Source: Vibrio sp. CAU 1672 (GTDB lineage Bacteria > Pseudomonadota > Gammaproteobacteria > Enterobacterales > Vibrionaceae). Taken from it: a stretch of 64,000 nucleotides of DNA. The DNA lies in contig NZ_JARHUF010000020.1 of NCBI RefSeq assembly GCF_029223195.1, positions 1-64,000 on the forward strand, given 5' to 3'. How positions within the stretch are numbered: position 1 is the stretch's first letter; every line of letters starts with the position of its first letter. Below are positions 27,379 through 35,216 of the stretch, piece after piece. A model generated the notes under the pieces. That model made no database searches. It was not told where the DNA came from and worked only from the letters and a program-made list of their open reading frames with translations. A program made the translations under genes and the position numbers.

Positions 27379-27569
27379 TATTTGTTCTCCTCGATCCGCA
27401 CCAGCCGCATATTCCGGTACGCCATCGCACTCTGCTTTAAGGTGCGTTTCTGGGTAGGGTAACCGACATCCATCATGCCAAACCGTTGCCGGTAAGCAGA
27501 GATTGCGACACCAAACAGGAACGTCGGACGAGGCATGGGCGAATCCTGGGACAGCTGGAGCGTATTCAT
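27378..27569 (-). pseudogene. GH1 beta-glucosidase remnant with a large internal deletion
   Basis: The frame codes for 63 residues. The first half (RPTFLFGVAISAYR) matches the N-terminus of GH1 enzymes, which read FLWG(V/A)ATSSYQ. The second half (RFGMMDVGYPTQKRTLKQSA) matches their C-terminus, typically RFGLVYVDYxTQKRTxKxSA. About 390 residues in between are missing, including both catalytic glutamates, yet the frame is intact. AAAGG precedes the ATG, and the stop overlaps the malK-like start, so the remnant may survive because translation of malK is coupled to it. It suggests that this operon once imported a beta-glucoside. Confidence 0.75.
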
Positions 27570-27589
27570 TATTGTACCTTTCGTGTCAC

Positions 27590-28474
27590 TTAACCTTTCA
27601 CCGCACCGGACGTCAGACCGCTGATCATCTGTTTCGAAGCAAACAAATAAGTGATAACCAGCGGAAGAATGGAAATGGTGGTGCCGAGCATCACCGCGCC
27701 CCAAGGCGTATTGGGGATCCCCTGGACACTGCGCAGCGCCTGGGTGATCACGTAATTTTCCGGCGTGGTCAGCACCACCAGCGGCTGCATAAACATGTTC
27801 CAGAAAAACACGAACTGCACGATAGCCAGCGTCGCCAGTGCCGGTTTCATCAGAGGCAATACCACACTCCAGTAGGTGCGGAACTCGCCCGCCCCATCAA
27901 GTTTCGCCGCCTCTAGCAGCTCTTTTGGGATCGAGGCCACCACGTGCTGGCGCATCAGGAAAAGACCAAATGGTGTGGTGGTGAACGGCAGCCATACCGC
28001 CAGGTGGTTATCGAGCAAACCTAAAAATTTAACGATCATGAAATACGGGATCAGGCTCAGCACCGGCGGGATCATCATCGACCCGACCAGCATACCGAAC
28101 AGCAGGTTCTTACCTTTGAACCGGTACACCGCAAAGGCGTAACCGCCCATGCTACAGAACAGCAGTGAAATCGCCGTGCCGAGGAACGCGATATAAATCG
28201 AATTAAACATCGCCTGCCAGAACGGCATAATTTCCAGCAGTTTGGCGTAATTGATGGCCAGGCTGTCACCAATCGCGAAACTGATGCCGCTACCGAAGAT
28301 TTCGGTTCGGTCGCGGGTTGATAGCAGCGCCGACCAAATAAACGGAAACACAGTCATGATGGCAGAGACAATCAGCACTGAGCCCAGCACCACCATCAGT
28401 ACCTTGGTGAAGATCCTGAGGCTGCGATCGCTCGGACGCCAGCCCAGCGCTGCCGGTGAGGTATGTTCGCTCAT
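27590..28474 (-). CDS. Sugar ABC importer permease, MalG-like
   Basis: The inner-membrane protein has 294 residues with six membrane segments and the EAA loop (EAAKLDGAGEFRTYWSVVLPLMKP). I take ATG 28474 (MSEHTSPAAL), one base after the stop of the upstream permease (TAATATG), which implies coupling. The longer frame from 28537 would overlap that permease by 60 bp. It is the second channel subunit of the CUT1-type importer. Confidence 0.88.
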   Translation of the reverse strand: MSEHTSPAALGWRPSDRSLRIFTKVLMVVLGSVLIVSAIMTVFPFIWSALLSTRDRTEIFGSGISFAIGDSLAINYAKLLEIMPFWQAMFNSIYIAFLGTAISLLFCSMGGYAFAVYRFKGKNLLFGMLVGSMMIPPVLSLIPYFMIVKFLGLLDNHLAVWLPFTTTPFGLFLMRQHVVASIPKELLEAAKLDGAGEFRTYWSVVLPLMKPALATLAIVQFVFFWNMFMQPLVVLTTPENYVITQALRSVQGIPNTPWGAVMLGTTISILPLVITYLFASKQMISGLTSGAVKG

Positions 28475-28475
28475 A

Positions 28476-29441
28476 TTACGGCTCCCCCAAACCTTTCTTA
28501 CCGAAAAAGAAGAACTGAACCGCCGTACAACCTGCAATCAGGGTAAACAGCAACCATGAAATCGCTGAGGCGGTGCCCATCTCCAGCCATTCCCAGCCCA
28601 CTTTGTACAGGTACATCGAAATGGTTAACCCCGACTGACCGGTGCCCCCGGTACCGCGGGTCAGCACGAACGGCTCTTCGAACAACTGCAGATTACCGAT
28701 GATGGTCATGGTGACCGCAAAGAAGACAAATGGGCGGATCATCGGCAGTGAGATGCTCCAGAATCGGCGCCAGGCGTTAGCGCCATCCATACGCGCCGCT
28801 TCCAAAATGTCCTTCGGGATCGTCATCAGGCCGGTGGTGTACAGGACAATGTTAAAGCCGGTGTATTTCCAGAACACCATGATGGCGATCGAGGGTTTCA
28901 CCAGTGTCGCATCATCTAACCAACGGATAGGCTGAAACTCGTTCACCCAGGAAAATGCCCAGCCAAACAGCGGGCTGTCTGCCAGAGCAATCAGACTTTG
29001 GTTAATAATCCCGGAAGTGGGCGAGTACATATTGAAGAAAATCAGCGAAGCCGCCACCGTCGAGGTGATGAAGGGCAAAAAGTAGGCGGAAGTAAGCCAG
29101 TGACGGAAACGCTCCCCCAGAGACACCAGGATGTAAGCCACCGGCAGCGCCACCAGGTGCTGCGCCACACCGGAGGTGATGGCTAACCATAAAGTGTTCT
29201 TTAATGATCGCCATAACCACGGGTCGGTCAGAGCAATGTGGTAGTTCTCCAGCCCGACGAAATTCATCGCCCCCAGTCCCTCCACCGGATTCCACTCATG
29301 AAAGGAAAGGAAAATCGAAAACAGTAACGGGAATATTCCGAACACAGAAAAGATGAGCAAAAACGGCAACAGGAACCCATACGGTGTAAGCGCTTGCAAA
29401 TTTAACCGAGAAAAAATGCTGTCACGTTGTGATGTTTGCAT
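28476..29441 (-). CDS. Sugar ABC importer permease, MalF-like
   Basis: The protein has 321 residues, with six membrane segments and the EAA loop (EAARMDGANAWRRFWSISLPMIRP). ATG 29441 (MQTSQRDS) was chosen. The frame stays open to 29537, but that would translate through four 7-bp tandem repeats and a hairpin. The close AAGG before ATG 29441 makes the ribosome-binding site unusual, and the tandem repeats lie directly upstream of it. Confidence 0.85.
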   Translation of the reverse strand: MQTSQRDSIFSRLNLQALTPYGFLLPFLLIFSVFGIFPLLFSIFLSFHEWNPVEGLGAMNFVGLENYHIALTDPWLWRSLKNTLWLAITSGVAQHLVALPVAYILVSLGERFRHWLTSAYFLPFITSTVAASLIFFNMYSPTSGIINQSLIALADSPLFGWAFSWVNEFQPIRWLDDATLVKPSIAIMVFWKYTGFNIVLYTTGLMTIPKDILEAARMDGANAWRRFWSISLPMIRPFVFFAVTMTIIGNLQLFEEPFVLTRGTGGTGQSGLTISMYLYKVGWEWLEMGTASAISWLLFTLIAGCTAVQFFFFGKKGLGEP

Positions 29442-29445
29442 AACC

Positions 29446-29473
29446 TTGCCCGTTGCCCGTTGCCCGTTGCCCG
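29446..29473. repeat. Four tandem copies of a 7-bp repeat
   Basis: TTGCCCG is repeated four times without a mismatch immediately before the malF-like start codon. Seven is not a multiple of three, so copy-number change would alter leader spacing, or the frame if translation starts further upstream. Confidence 0.9.
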
Positions 29474-29497
29474 ATTCATAATAACGATCTCTTACCC

Positions 29498-29519
29498 GGA
29501 AGAGGGCACGCCCCCTTCC
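29498..29519 (-). terminator. Intercistronic hairpin after the sugar-binding-protein gene
   Basis: GGAAG and CTTCC flank a GC-rich inner stem. It is placed like the malE-malF hairpin of enterobacteria and probably lowers permease expression relative to the binding protein. Confidence 0.5.
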
Positions 29520-29540
29520 TGTCTTAAGTATTAGCAATAA

Positions 29541-30785
29541 TTACAGATTACGCGTACGACGTTTGATCATCCGCTCAGCTTCTTTCAGCGCCGTCTTGAT
29601 GTCCTTGCCTTCATCCAGCACTTCCATCAGGGCGTTTTCCAGGATGATAGAACGCGCCACATGGTCGCCTTTTGCCGGGGCCACCGGTTTGATGTTCTTT
29701 GCCACATCCGCAAACAGCAGGCGCGCCTGCTGCCCCCCCAGAAAATCAATTTTCTCCTCGAACATGGGGTCATCGTAAGTGGTGGTATTGGCCGGGAAGG
29801 CGGCGATGGTTTCAAAGTGTTTGAGCTGAACGTCACGGCGAGTGGTCAGGTATTCGATCAACTTCCACGCCTCGTCCTGATGTTTGGACTGAGTCGGAAT
29901 CGACAGGAATGAACCGCCCCAGCTGCCGTAAATACCGTCAGGCAGATTTGATACCCCCCAGTTTCCTGCGGTCTCTGGTGCGATCCAGTTGTGGAGGTGG
30001 CCCAGCAACCACGCGCCGGACAGTTGGGTGGCAAAGGTGCCGTTACGGAAGCCTTCATACCACTCATTTGACCAGGCCCGAATACGGCTATCCAGGCCTT
30101 TATCACGGATCGCTTTGGCGACTTCAAAGGCATGCACAAAACGCTCAGAAGTCACCACCGGCTTGCCGTCTCTGTCAAAGTAAACGCCTTCGCCTTCCGG
30201 CACAGTGGTAAAGATGATCGCTTGCGCTACGTCCGCCGCCGAAGCAATCAGTTGCACGTTGTGCTGCTTAAGTTTTTCACCGGCAGCGATGTAGGCATCC
30301 CAGTCTTTGAGCGCCTCACCAAGATCAATACCGGCGTTTTCAAATAGGTCCGTGCGGTAGTACATCACCCCCGGACCGAGGTCGACGGGCATGCCGTACA
30401 CACCACCATCCGCCCCCTGACCTTGCGCCCAGGCGTAAGGTGCAAAGCGTTGCGCATATTTGTCTGCACCGTATGTTTCCGACAGGTTGACCAGGCCACC
30501 AGAGGAGACAAACGGACCAATTTTTTCCACATCAACAACGATCACATCACCTGCACCGGAGCCCGTCGCCAGGTTGGTGGTAAGCTTGGTATGATGATCG
30601 CCATGGTTGTTCATCAGGTAATCCACCTCAATACCGGTTTCCTTTTCAAACTCCGGGAGTAACACCTTGAGGCTGCTGTCAAAATCCGGGAAACCATCAA
30701 AGCGAATGGACTGCTCTGCGGCGTTCACGCTCGCGCCCGCTCCCAGCGCCGCGGTCATCACCAGCGTCAAAGTCTTCAATTTCAT
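29541..30785 (-). CDS. Family 1 extracellular sugar-binding protein
   Basis: The periplasmic protein has 414 residues with a signal peptide ending at SVNA. SBP family 1 features include the start IRFDGFPDFDSSLKVLLPEFEKETGI and the GAWLLGHLHNW and GSFLSIPTQSKHQDEAWKLIEYL segments. It delivers a sugar to the MalFG-like permeases. The substrate is not known; the GH1 remnant in the operon hints at a beta-glucoside or related oligosaccharide. It starts 22 bp after the upstream lacI gene, so both are probably on one transcript. Confidence 0.88.
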   Translation of the reverse strand: MKLKTLTLVMTAALGAGASVNAAEQSIRFDGFPDFDSSLKVLLPEFEKETGIEVDYLMNNHGDHHTKLTTNLATGSGAGDVIVVDVEKIGPFVSSGGLVNLSETYGADKYAQRFAPYAWAQGQGADGGVYGMPVDLGPGVMYYRTDLFENAGIDLGEALKDWDAYIAAGEKLKQHNVQLIASAADVAQAIIFTTVPEGEGVYFDRDGKPVVTSERFVHAFEVAKAIRDKGLDSRIRAWSNEWYEGFRNGTFATQLSGAWLLGHLHNWIAPETAGNWGVSNLPDGIYGSWGGSFLSIPTQSKHQDEAWKLIEYLTTRRDVQLKHFETIAAFPANTTTYDDPMFEEKIDFLGGQQARLLFADVAKNIKPVAPAKGDHVARSIILENALMEVLDEGKDIKTALKEAERMIKRRTRNL

Positions 30786-30807
30786 GTCATCGTCCTTAAA
30801 TATCGGT

Positions 30808-31812
30808 TTATCGGCGGTAGGGTTCCTGTACCGAGCCTCTGTGTACCAACGTCGGCGCCAACTTAAAGTTTACGTCGCGTTTTTGTTTGTTCAGCATCTG
30901 AACGCCCAGCTGAACGGCCTCCGTGCTCATTTGCTCGATCGGGAAGTTCACCGTCGTAAGCGCCGGGGTGAGATAACGGGCAAACAAGATGTCGTCAAAC
31001 CCGACCAAAGAGACACGCTCTGGTACCGCTAAGCCTTCTGCTTTCAGAACTTCATACGCCCCAAATGCCATGTGGTCATTACACGCAAACACCGCCGTAA
31101 ACGGGCATTTCCGCTTGAGTAACTTGCGCATGGCACTGACGCCAGACTCCTCAGTAAAACCGGCCTCGGACACTAACGCTTCGTCATACTCGATTTCCGC
31201 TTCTTCCAGAGCCTTGCGATAACCTTGCAGACGCCCCCGTGCGTCAGCTCTGTCCAGAGGACCGGTAATACAGGCAATGTTGCGATGTCCCATTCGCAAC
31301 AAATGTTCAGTCGCTATGCGGCCACCAAGTTCGTTGTCGATCTCAATACAGCTGGTTGCCATTTCAGGAATAAAGCGATTCACCAGGATCAGCGGCACCC
31401 CTTTCCCTTCAAGATCGATTAAAAAATCATCCGACAAGCGCTGAGTGTGGAGGATCATCGCATCCACCCGGCGCCCAAGCAGAAACTCGACCGACTCCCG
31501 CTGGCTTTGCTCGGTGTTGGAACCGGCCGTGACCACTGCATGGTAACCGAGACGGCGCAACCGCTCTTCAATACTCTGCAGGATGCCAGAGTAAAATGGC
31601 CCGCCCAACTCCGGAACGATGATGCCAATGCTGCCGGTACGGCTGGACGCCAGGGCCTGGGCGATGGAGTTGGGACGATAGCCAAGCGCCTGGATGGCTT
31701 TTTCCACTTTCAGTTTCTTATCATGGCTGACCCGACAGGTACCATTTACCACTCTGGACACGGTTGCCTGAGAAACCCCAGCGTATTCAGATACATCTTT
31801 GATCGTTGCCAC
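30808..31812 (-). CDS. LacI family regulator (third), first gene of the sugar ABC operon
   Basis: The protein has 334 residues with helix-turn-helix ATIKDVSEYAGVSQATVSRVVNG and hinge PNSIAQALASSRTGSIG. It is strongly similar along its length to the regulator at 13579-14577, including FIPE, EIDNELGG and RLTTVNFP-like ALTTVNFP. I chose GTG 31812, with GAGG six bases upstream, giving the usual family N-terminus; GTG 31824 is also possible. As first gene of the importer operon it probably controls its own promoter. Two operator variants lie upstream. Confidence 0.87.
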   Translation of the reverse strand: MATIKDVSEYAGVSQATVSRVVNGTCRVSHDKKLKVEKAIQALGYRPNSIAQALASSRTGSIGIIVPELGGPFYSGILQSIEERLRRLGYHAVVTAGSNTEQSQRESVEFLLGRRVDAMILHTQRLSDDFLIDLEGKGVPLILVNRFIPEMATSCIEIDNELGGRIATEHLLRMGHRNIACITGPLDRADARGRLQGYRKALEEAEIEYDEALVSEAGFTEESGVSAMRKLLKRKCPFTAVFACNDHMAFGAYEVLKAEGLAVPERVSLVGFDDILFARYLTPALTTVNFPIEQMSTEAVQLGVQMLNKQKRDVNFKLAPTLVHRGSVQEPYRR

Positions 31813-31859
31813 CAGAAACCTCACCCTACACTCTGTATTTGCTTTTCATCACACATGCC

Positions 31860-31871
31860 GAAACCGCTTTC
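31860..31871. promoter_or_regulatory. Variant operator upstream of the third lacI gene
   Basis: GAAACCGCTTTC differs from GAAAGCGCTTTC at one position and lies about 48 bp before the start. It is the likely autoregulatory site, and similarity to the main operator allows cross-talk between the two related LacI proteins. Confidence 0.6.
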
Positions 31872-31987
31872 ATGAATGCCATTATTGAGCATCACCCGCA
31901 GGGTTATTGTGAGAACTATCACATCCAACTTTAGCCTGTTGTTGGCAATCTGGTAAACAATGAGACCTTCTACAGTTTTCTCCCGCG

Positions 31988-32006
31988 CCATGAAACAGTT
32001 TCATGG
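31988..32006. promoter_or_regulatory. 19-bp perfect palindrome upstream of the third lacI gene
   Basis: CCATGAAACAGTTTCATGG is perfectly symmetric around its central base. ATGAAA/TTTCAT arms recur in this gap. It may be a second type of operator. The 766-bp gap 31813-32578 also holds a probable small RNA, another operator variant and a 12-bp inverted repeat. Confidence 0.5.
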
Positions 32007-32041
32007 AGTGGCAAGAACCGACCAGAATCACAATACCAGAA

Positions 32042-32150
32042 CAAAAAAAAAGCCTCCGCATGGGAGGCAAAACGTTAAGAGACAAGAAATAAGTATGTTA
32101 TCGGTATCAGGTACCACCTCTGAACTAACCGATAACACAAATGGACATTA
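32042..32150 (-). ncRNA. Candidate Hfq-type small RNA
   Basis: On the minus strand a perfect 10-bp stem (TGTTATCGGT/ACCGATAACA, 32096-32105 and 32128-32137) is followed by an AU-rich single-stranded stretch. A strong terminator then follows: GCCTCC/GGAGGC (32052-32068) and nine Ts. No minus-strand gene lies upstream that this terminator could serve. The 5' end near 32145-32150 is a guess; the promoter is not clear. I do not recognise the family. Confidence 0.55.
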
Positions 32151-32313
32151 GCTATTTCAAGAAACAGGTTAATCGATGAAACTCATGAAAACGGACATAC
32201 GGCTCACAGCGTTAAACATCACGAAAAGCCATGAAACAACACCAGCCTACCTCTTCAATATTTAGTCAAATATATCAATACCTTAACCAACATGCGAGTG
32301 TTCATACCACGCT

Positions 32314-32325
32314 GAAATCGCTTTC
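32314..32325. promoter_or_regulatory. Variant operator in the small-RNA/GGDEF gap
   Basis: GAAATCGCTTTC has one mismatch to the GAAAGCGCTTTC core. It could control the small RNA or the rightward GGDEF gene. Confidence 0.4.
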
Positions 32326-32396
32326 ATTTCACCGCAAAGTCCTATTGTCATCACGTTAGACGATGACTAACCCGCCCAGCTTGAGCCGTTTACTAA

Positions 32397-32426
32397 TGAA
32401 AGTTTTCACACCCATGAAAACTTTCA
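32397..32426. repeat. 12-bp inverted repeat upstream of the GGDEF gene
   Basis: TGAAAGTTTTCA and TGAAAACTTTCA are exact reverse complements separated by 6 bp. There is no T-run, so a protein-binding site or leader hairpin is more likely than a terminator. Confidence 0.55.
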
Positions 32427-32578
32427 CAAACTGTCAGTTTATTACCATCAGGGCCGCCTTAGGTAATAAACCAGATTCATATCACATTTCTTCATTTCAC
32501 CTTCAGCGCGCGCTGATTTCCCTTCTAGACTTACCCACTAGACAAGGAAGACCAAGCGACTCTTGGAGAGGAAAGTCA

Positions 32579-33736
32579 ATGACTAAACTTGCTGGTGCAC
32601 GTTTAGAGGAGATGGCTGACATACGATCCACCCGGAAGAAAAAGATAGTTTCGCTGTGCTGTGGCATTACAGCACTCAGCATGGGGATAGGATCGTTACT
32701 GCACTATTCACCAGACAACCCCACGCAAAGCCTGCTCTACGCGCTTTGTGCATTCGCGTGCACCAGTAACTTCTATGCGATTAAACACTATCATTATCAT
32801 CACGCTGATCTGATTCTCAGTGGCATTTTGCTGCTGGCAGGGTTACTGCTTTTTCTGTTTGACCACTCGGCACCCGGCCATTTGCTGTGGTTGTTCCCGA
32901 TTCTGGCGGCGATAATCTTAATTAACGAGTTTCAACTCGGGCTATGGCTAAGCCTGGGATTTTGCCTGGCAGTATCACTGGGTATCCATCTTATCCAGCC
33001 ACAGCACTTAGAGTTCGGCCGGTTTATGCTGACCTTAATCGCCACCTGCGTCGTGTGCCATACCTTCTCTTATTACTACACTAAGGTACTGAACTATATT
33101 CAAACCCTTTACCGGGAAGGCATTGAGGAGCTGGCTTACCTTGATCAACTGACCGGCCTAGCCAATCGATGGAGTTTTGAAAAGTGGGCACGCACCAAAC
33201 TGGCCCAGATAAGCCGCGATCGCAGAGGCCCAGCTACGGTTACCGCGCTGGTGTTCCTTGATATCGACAACTTCAAACGGATTAACGACAGTTTTGGTCA
33301 TGAGGCCGGCGATCGCGTTCTGCGTCACTTTGCCACTCGGTTGAAAAAAAACCTCCGCAGCCGCAGTAAAGACCAGCACCAACACGATTACTCAATCGCC
33401 CGCTTTGCCGGTGATGAATTTGTCTTACTGCTGTATGGTGTGCGCAATAAACAGGATCTGGATGGTATTTTGCAGCGGATTGTCAACCTGTTCGGGCATG
33501 GCTACTATCTGCATGAGGAGATGATCAGCTTAACCACCAGCGTTGGAGCCGCCATCTACCAGCAAGATGCGAATGACTTGGCTGAACTCACCCGTTGCGC
33601 AGATAAGGCCATGTACACCGCCAAACACAACGGTAAAAACCAGTTCGCCTACTATGAAAACGGTGAGTATCCCGCAAACCTAAGCCATCAGGTTCAAACG
33701 GAGACAAACAGCAACGTTACCCCGCTGCGCCGCTAA
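32579..33736 (+). CDS. Membrane diguanylate cyclase (GGDEF)
   Basis: The protein has 385 residues if translation starts at ATG 32579, which has GGAGAGG seven bases upstream; the open frame reaches 32363. Five or six membrane segments (about 20-185) act as an undefined sensor. The GGDEF domain (about 205-365) has the active-site variant AGDEF in RFAGDEFVLLLYG, so c-di-GMP synthesis from GTP is likely. The RxxD inhibitory site normally five residues before GGDEF is absent (HDYSIARF), so product feedback is probably missing. It is convergent with the small membrane protein gene 18 bp downstream. Confidence 0.87.
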   Translation: MTKLAGARLEEMADIRSTRKKKIVSLCCGITALSMGIGSLLHYSPDNPTQSLLYALCAFACTSNFYAIKHYHYHHADLILSGILLLAGLLLFLFDHSAPGHLLWLFPILAAIILINEFQLGLWLSLGFCLAVSLGIHLIQPQHLEFGRFMLTLIATCVVCHTFSYYYTKVLNYIQTLYREGIEELAYLDQLTGLANRWSFEKWARTKLAQISRDRRGPATVTALVFLDIDNFKRINDSFGHEAGDRVLRHFATRLKKNLRSRSKDQHQHDYSIARFAGDEFVLLLYGVRNKQDLDGILQRIVNLFGHGYYLHEEMISLTTSVGAAIYQQDANDLAELTRCADKAMYTAKHNGKNQFAYYENGEYPANLSHQVQTETNSNVTPLRR

Positions 33737-33753
33737 ACAGCGGAATCAATACG

Positions 33754-34023
33754 TCAGGCAAACAGATACATAAACCATAGGCCAACCAGCAAAACCACAA
33801 CCAGCCACACAGCCTGCCTCAACTTGCTAGGTTTAGGCGTGTTAGTCGGTGCATCATCCTTATGCATCTTCGCCATTAAACCTTTTTCCAGCGCTTGCTT
33901 ATAGAAAGCACGACGCTTGTGCGCCGCATTGGCTACGGAAGTAAAGCGGTGCCTTTGCTCATTGGTGAAATCCGGCGCCTCATAACGAGGAGGGAGATCG
34001 GAATGCTTTTGATGTACGGCCAC
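33754..34023 (-). CDS. Small C-terminal membrane-anchored protein, function unknown
   Basis: The protein has 89 residues. The N-terminal two thirds are charged and soluble (RHRFTSVANAAHKRRAFYKQ), and a single hydrophobic helix (WLVVVLLVGLWFMYLF) ends the chain, so it is a tail-anchored inner-membrane protein. The start is GTG with a near-perfect AGGAGG, which supports real translation. A 26-bp perfect palindrome 28 bp upstream is probably its operator. I do not recognise the family. Confidence 0.75.
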   Translation of the reverse strand: MAVHQKHSDLPPRYEAPDFTNEQRHRFTSVANAAHKRRAFYKQALEKGLMAKMHKDDAPTNTPKPSKLRQAVWLVVVLLVGLWFMYLFA

Positions 34024-34050
34024 CGTGTCCTCCTTACTCGGTAAACGTTT

Positions 34051-34076
34051 CTTACTTAAGTATATACTTAAGTAAG
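34051..34076. promoter_or_regulatory. 26-bp perfect palindrome, probable operator
   Basis: The half-site CTTACTTAAGTAT is followed directly by its reverse complement, with ACTTAAGTA appearing in each arm. It lies between the ppnP terminator and the GTG of the small membrane protein, so that gene is its only obvious target. Confidence 0.75.
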
Positions 34077-34158
34077 CGCAACATGCAGAGTAAGCAGTAA
34101 CAAGCTGATAACGTCATCACGGATATCAAGCATCCGAGCCCCATGCCCGCGGCCAGAT

Positions 34159-34183
34159 CAAAAAGGCCACCTTAACGGTGGCC
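34159..34183 (-). terminator. Rho-independent terminator of ppnP
   Basis: On the minus strand GGCCACC/GGTGGCC with a 5-nt loop is followed by TTTTT, 20 bp after the ppnP stop codon. Confidence 0.8.
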
Positions 34184-34202
34184 AGTCCAGGCAAAGCGAT
34201 AG

Positions 34203-34487
34203 CTAGAAATACTCACACAAATAGGCGGTCGCGTCTCTCACTTCCAGATCAAACGATGAGTTCCCTTCAACGTCAAATGACTGACCATCAGTGTAAGTCA
34301 CCCAGTCAGCCTGATTCGCCAGCTTAACAATCAGCGCACCTTTCACCACCGTCATACGCTCAGGGGCTTGGGTACCGAAAGTGTAAGAACCAGGCAGCAT
34401 CACACCGACGCTGATCTCCTTTCCTTTTTGATTAAAGCCAAGCGATTTAACATCACCTGCAAAATAACTGTTTTCCTTAATATCCAT
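34203..34487 (-). CDS. ppnP: Pyrimidine/purine nucleoside phosphorylase
   Basis: This 94-residue single-domain cupin is the length of E. coli PpnP (YaiE). The family splits nucleosides with phosphate into base and ribose 1-phosphate in the cytosol. Typical segments are YFAGDVKSLGF, SVGVMLPGSYTFGT, and the C-terminus FDLEVRDATAYLCEYF. AAGGAA lies six bases before the ATG and a terminator follows, so it forms a single-gene unit. Confidence 0.87.
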   Translation of the reverse strand: MDIKENSYFAGDVKSLGFNQKGKEISVGVMLPGSYTFGTQAPERMTVVKGALIVKLANQADWVTYTDGQSFDVEGNSSFDLEVRDATAYLCEYF

Positions 34488-34715
34488 TTCGGTTTCCTTA
34501 TCAAAAGACCGCTATTTTTTACAATGTTTTTCTCAATGACTCAAGCTTAAAACTGCTCCAAATTAACATTCTTATTACCAACTAACCGGGATAAAGCGTG
34601 TTTCAGAATGTAAAAATGAACAATAGATCATACTTTCACTGTCTCAAAGACGAGATCGTTTGTTTTTTGATTGTATCATTCCCACCATGTTTTTATCGGT
34701 AATTGTTTAGGAAGC

Positions 34716-35216
34716 ATGGCCACTTCAATGCACAACAAAAAAACACCATCAAAGCCAGCGACTTCTTTTTGGTCTCGCCATCAGACGGCCCTGTTCCGCA
34801 GCGTATTTATCCTCTTTGCGGTCAGCCTGATTAGCGTCTGTGCCTTGCAGGTCGTCAAATCATATCAGGAGTACACCGACCCGAGTAACGTGTACGGCGA
34901 CTGGCTCGAAATCGGTGCACCACCGTACCGGACCGAAACCCTGACGTTCTCCGCCGAAGGGGTGTTCCGGGATCATCGCTTAATCGCGACCCAGTTCGAT
35001 TTCGACGGCAAAGTTATCACCATTGACACCGGCTTAGGCCAGACCGCGTATCAAACCTCCGGTTCCCACCTGTCGCCGCAAATCCGGCGTATCGAGCCCT
35101 CAATACCCGATCAACGCTTTATCAAAAAAGGCTTTGAGCATACGGTGAAAGGCTCAGAAACCGGGGTCGCTGTCAAGCGGCGCGCCGCTCTCAGTCAACA
35201 CTTCAACAACAAGTAA
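34716..35216 (+). CDS. DUF2850 membrane protein
   Basis: The protein has 166 residues from ATG 34716, chosen for AGGA just upstream; the frame is open to 34671. One membrane segment (about 25-48) anchors a periplasmic domain with VYGDWLEIGAPPYRTETLTFS and a beta-rich stretch (RLIATQFDFDGKVITIDTG) characteristic of DUF2850, a family I know mainly from Vibrio. The function is unknown. It precedes the chitinase gene but is separated from it by 351 bp. Confidence 0.75.
   Translation: MATSMHNKKTPSKPATSFWSRHQTALFRSVFILFAVSLISVCALQVVKSYQEYTDPSNVYGDWLEIGAPPYRTETLTFSAEGVFRDHRLIATQFDFDGKVITIDTGLGQTAYQTSGSHLSPQIRRIEPSIPDQRFIKKGFEHTVKGSETGVAVKRRAALSQHFNNK

Noticed and set aside
32176..32265. 29-codon open frame (MKLMKTDIRL...) in the lacI-GGDEF gap
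   Set aside because: It has only AGG as ribosome-binding signal, lies over the probable promoter region of the minus-strand small RNA, and resembles nothing known to me.
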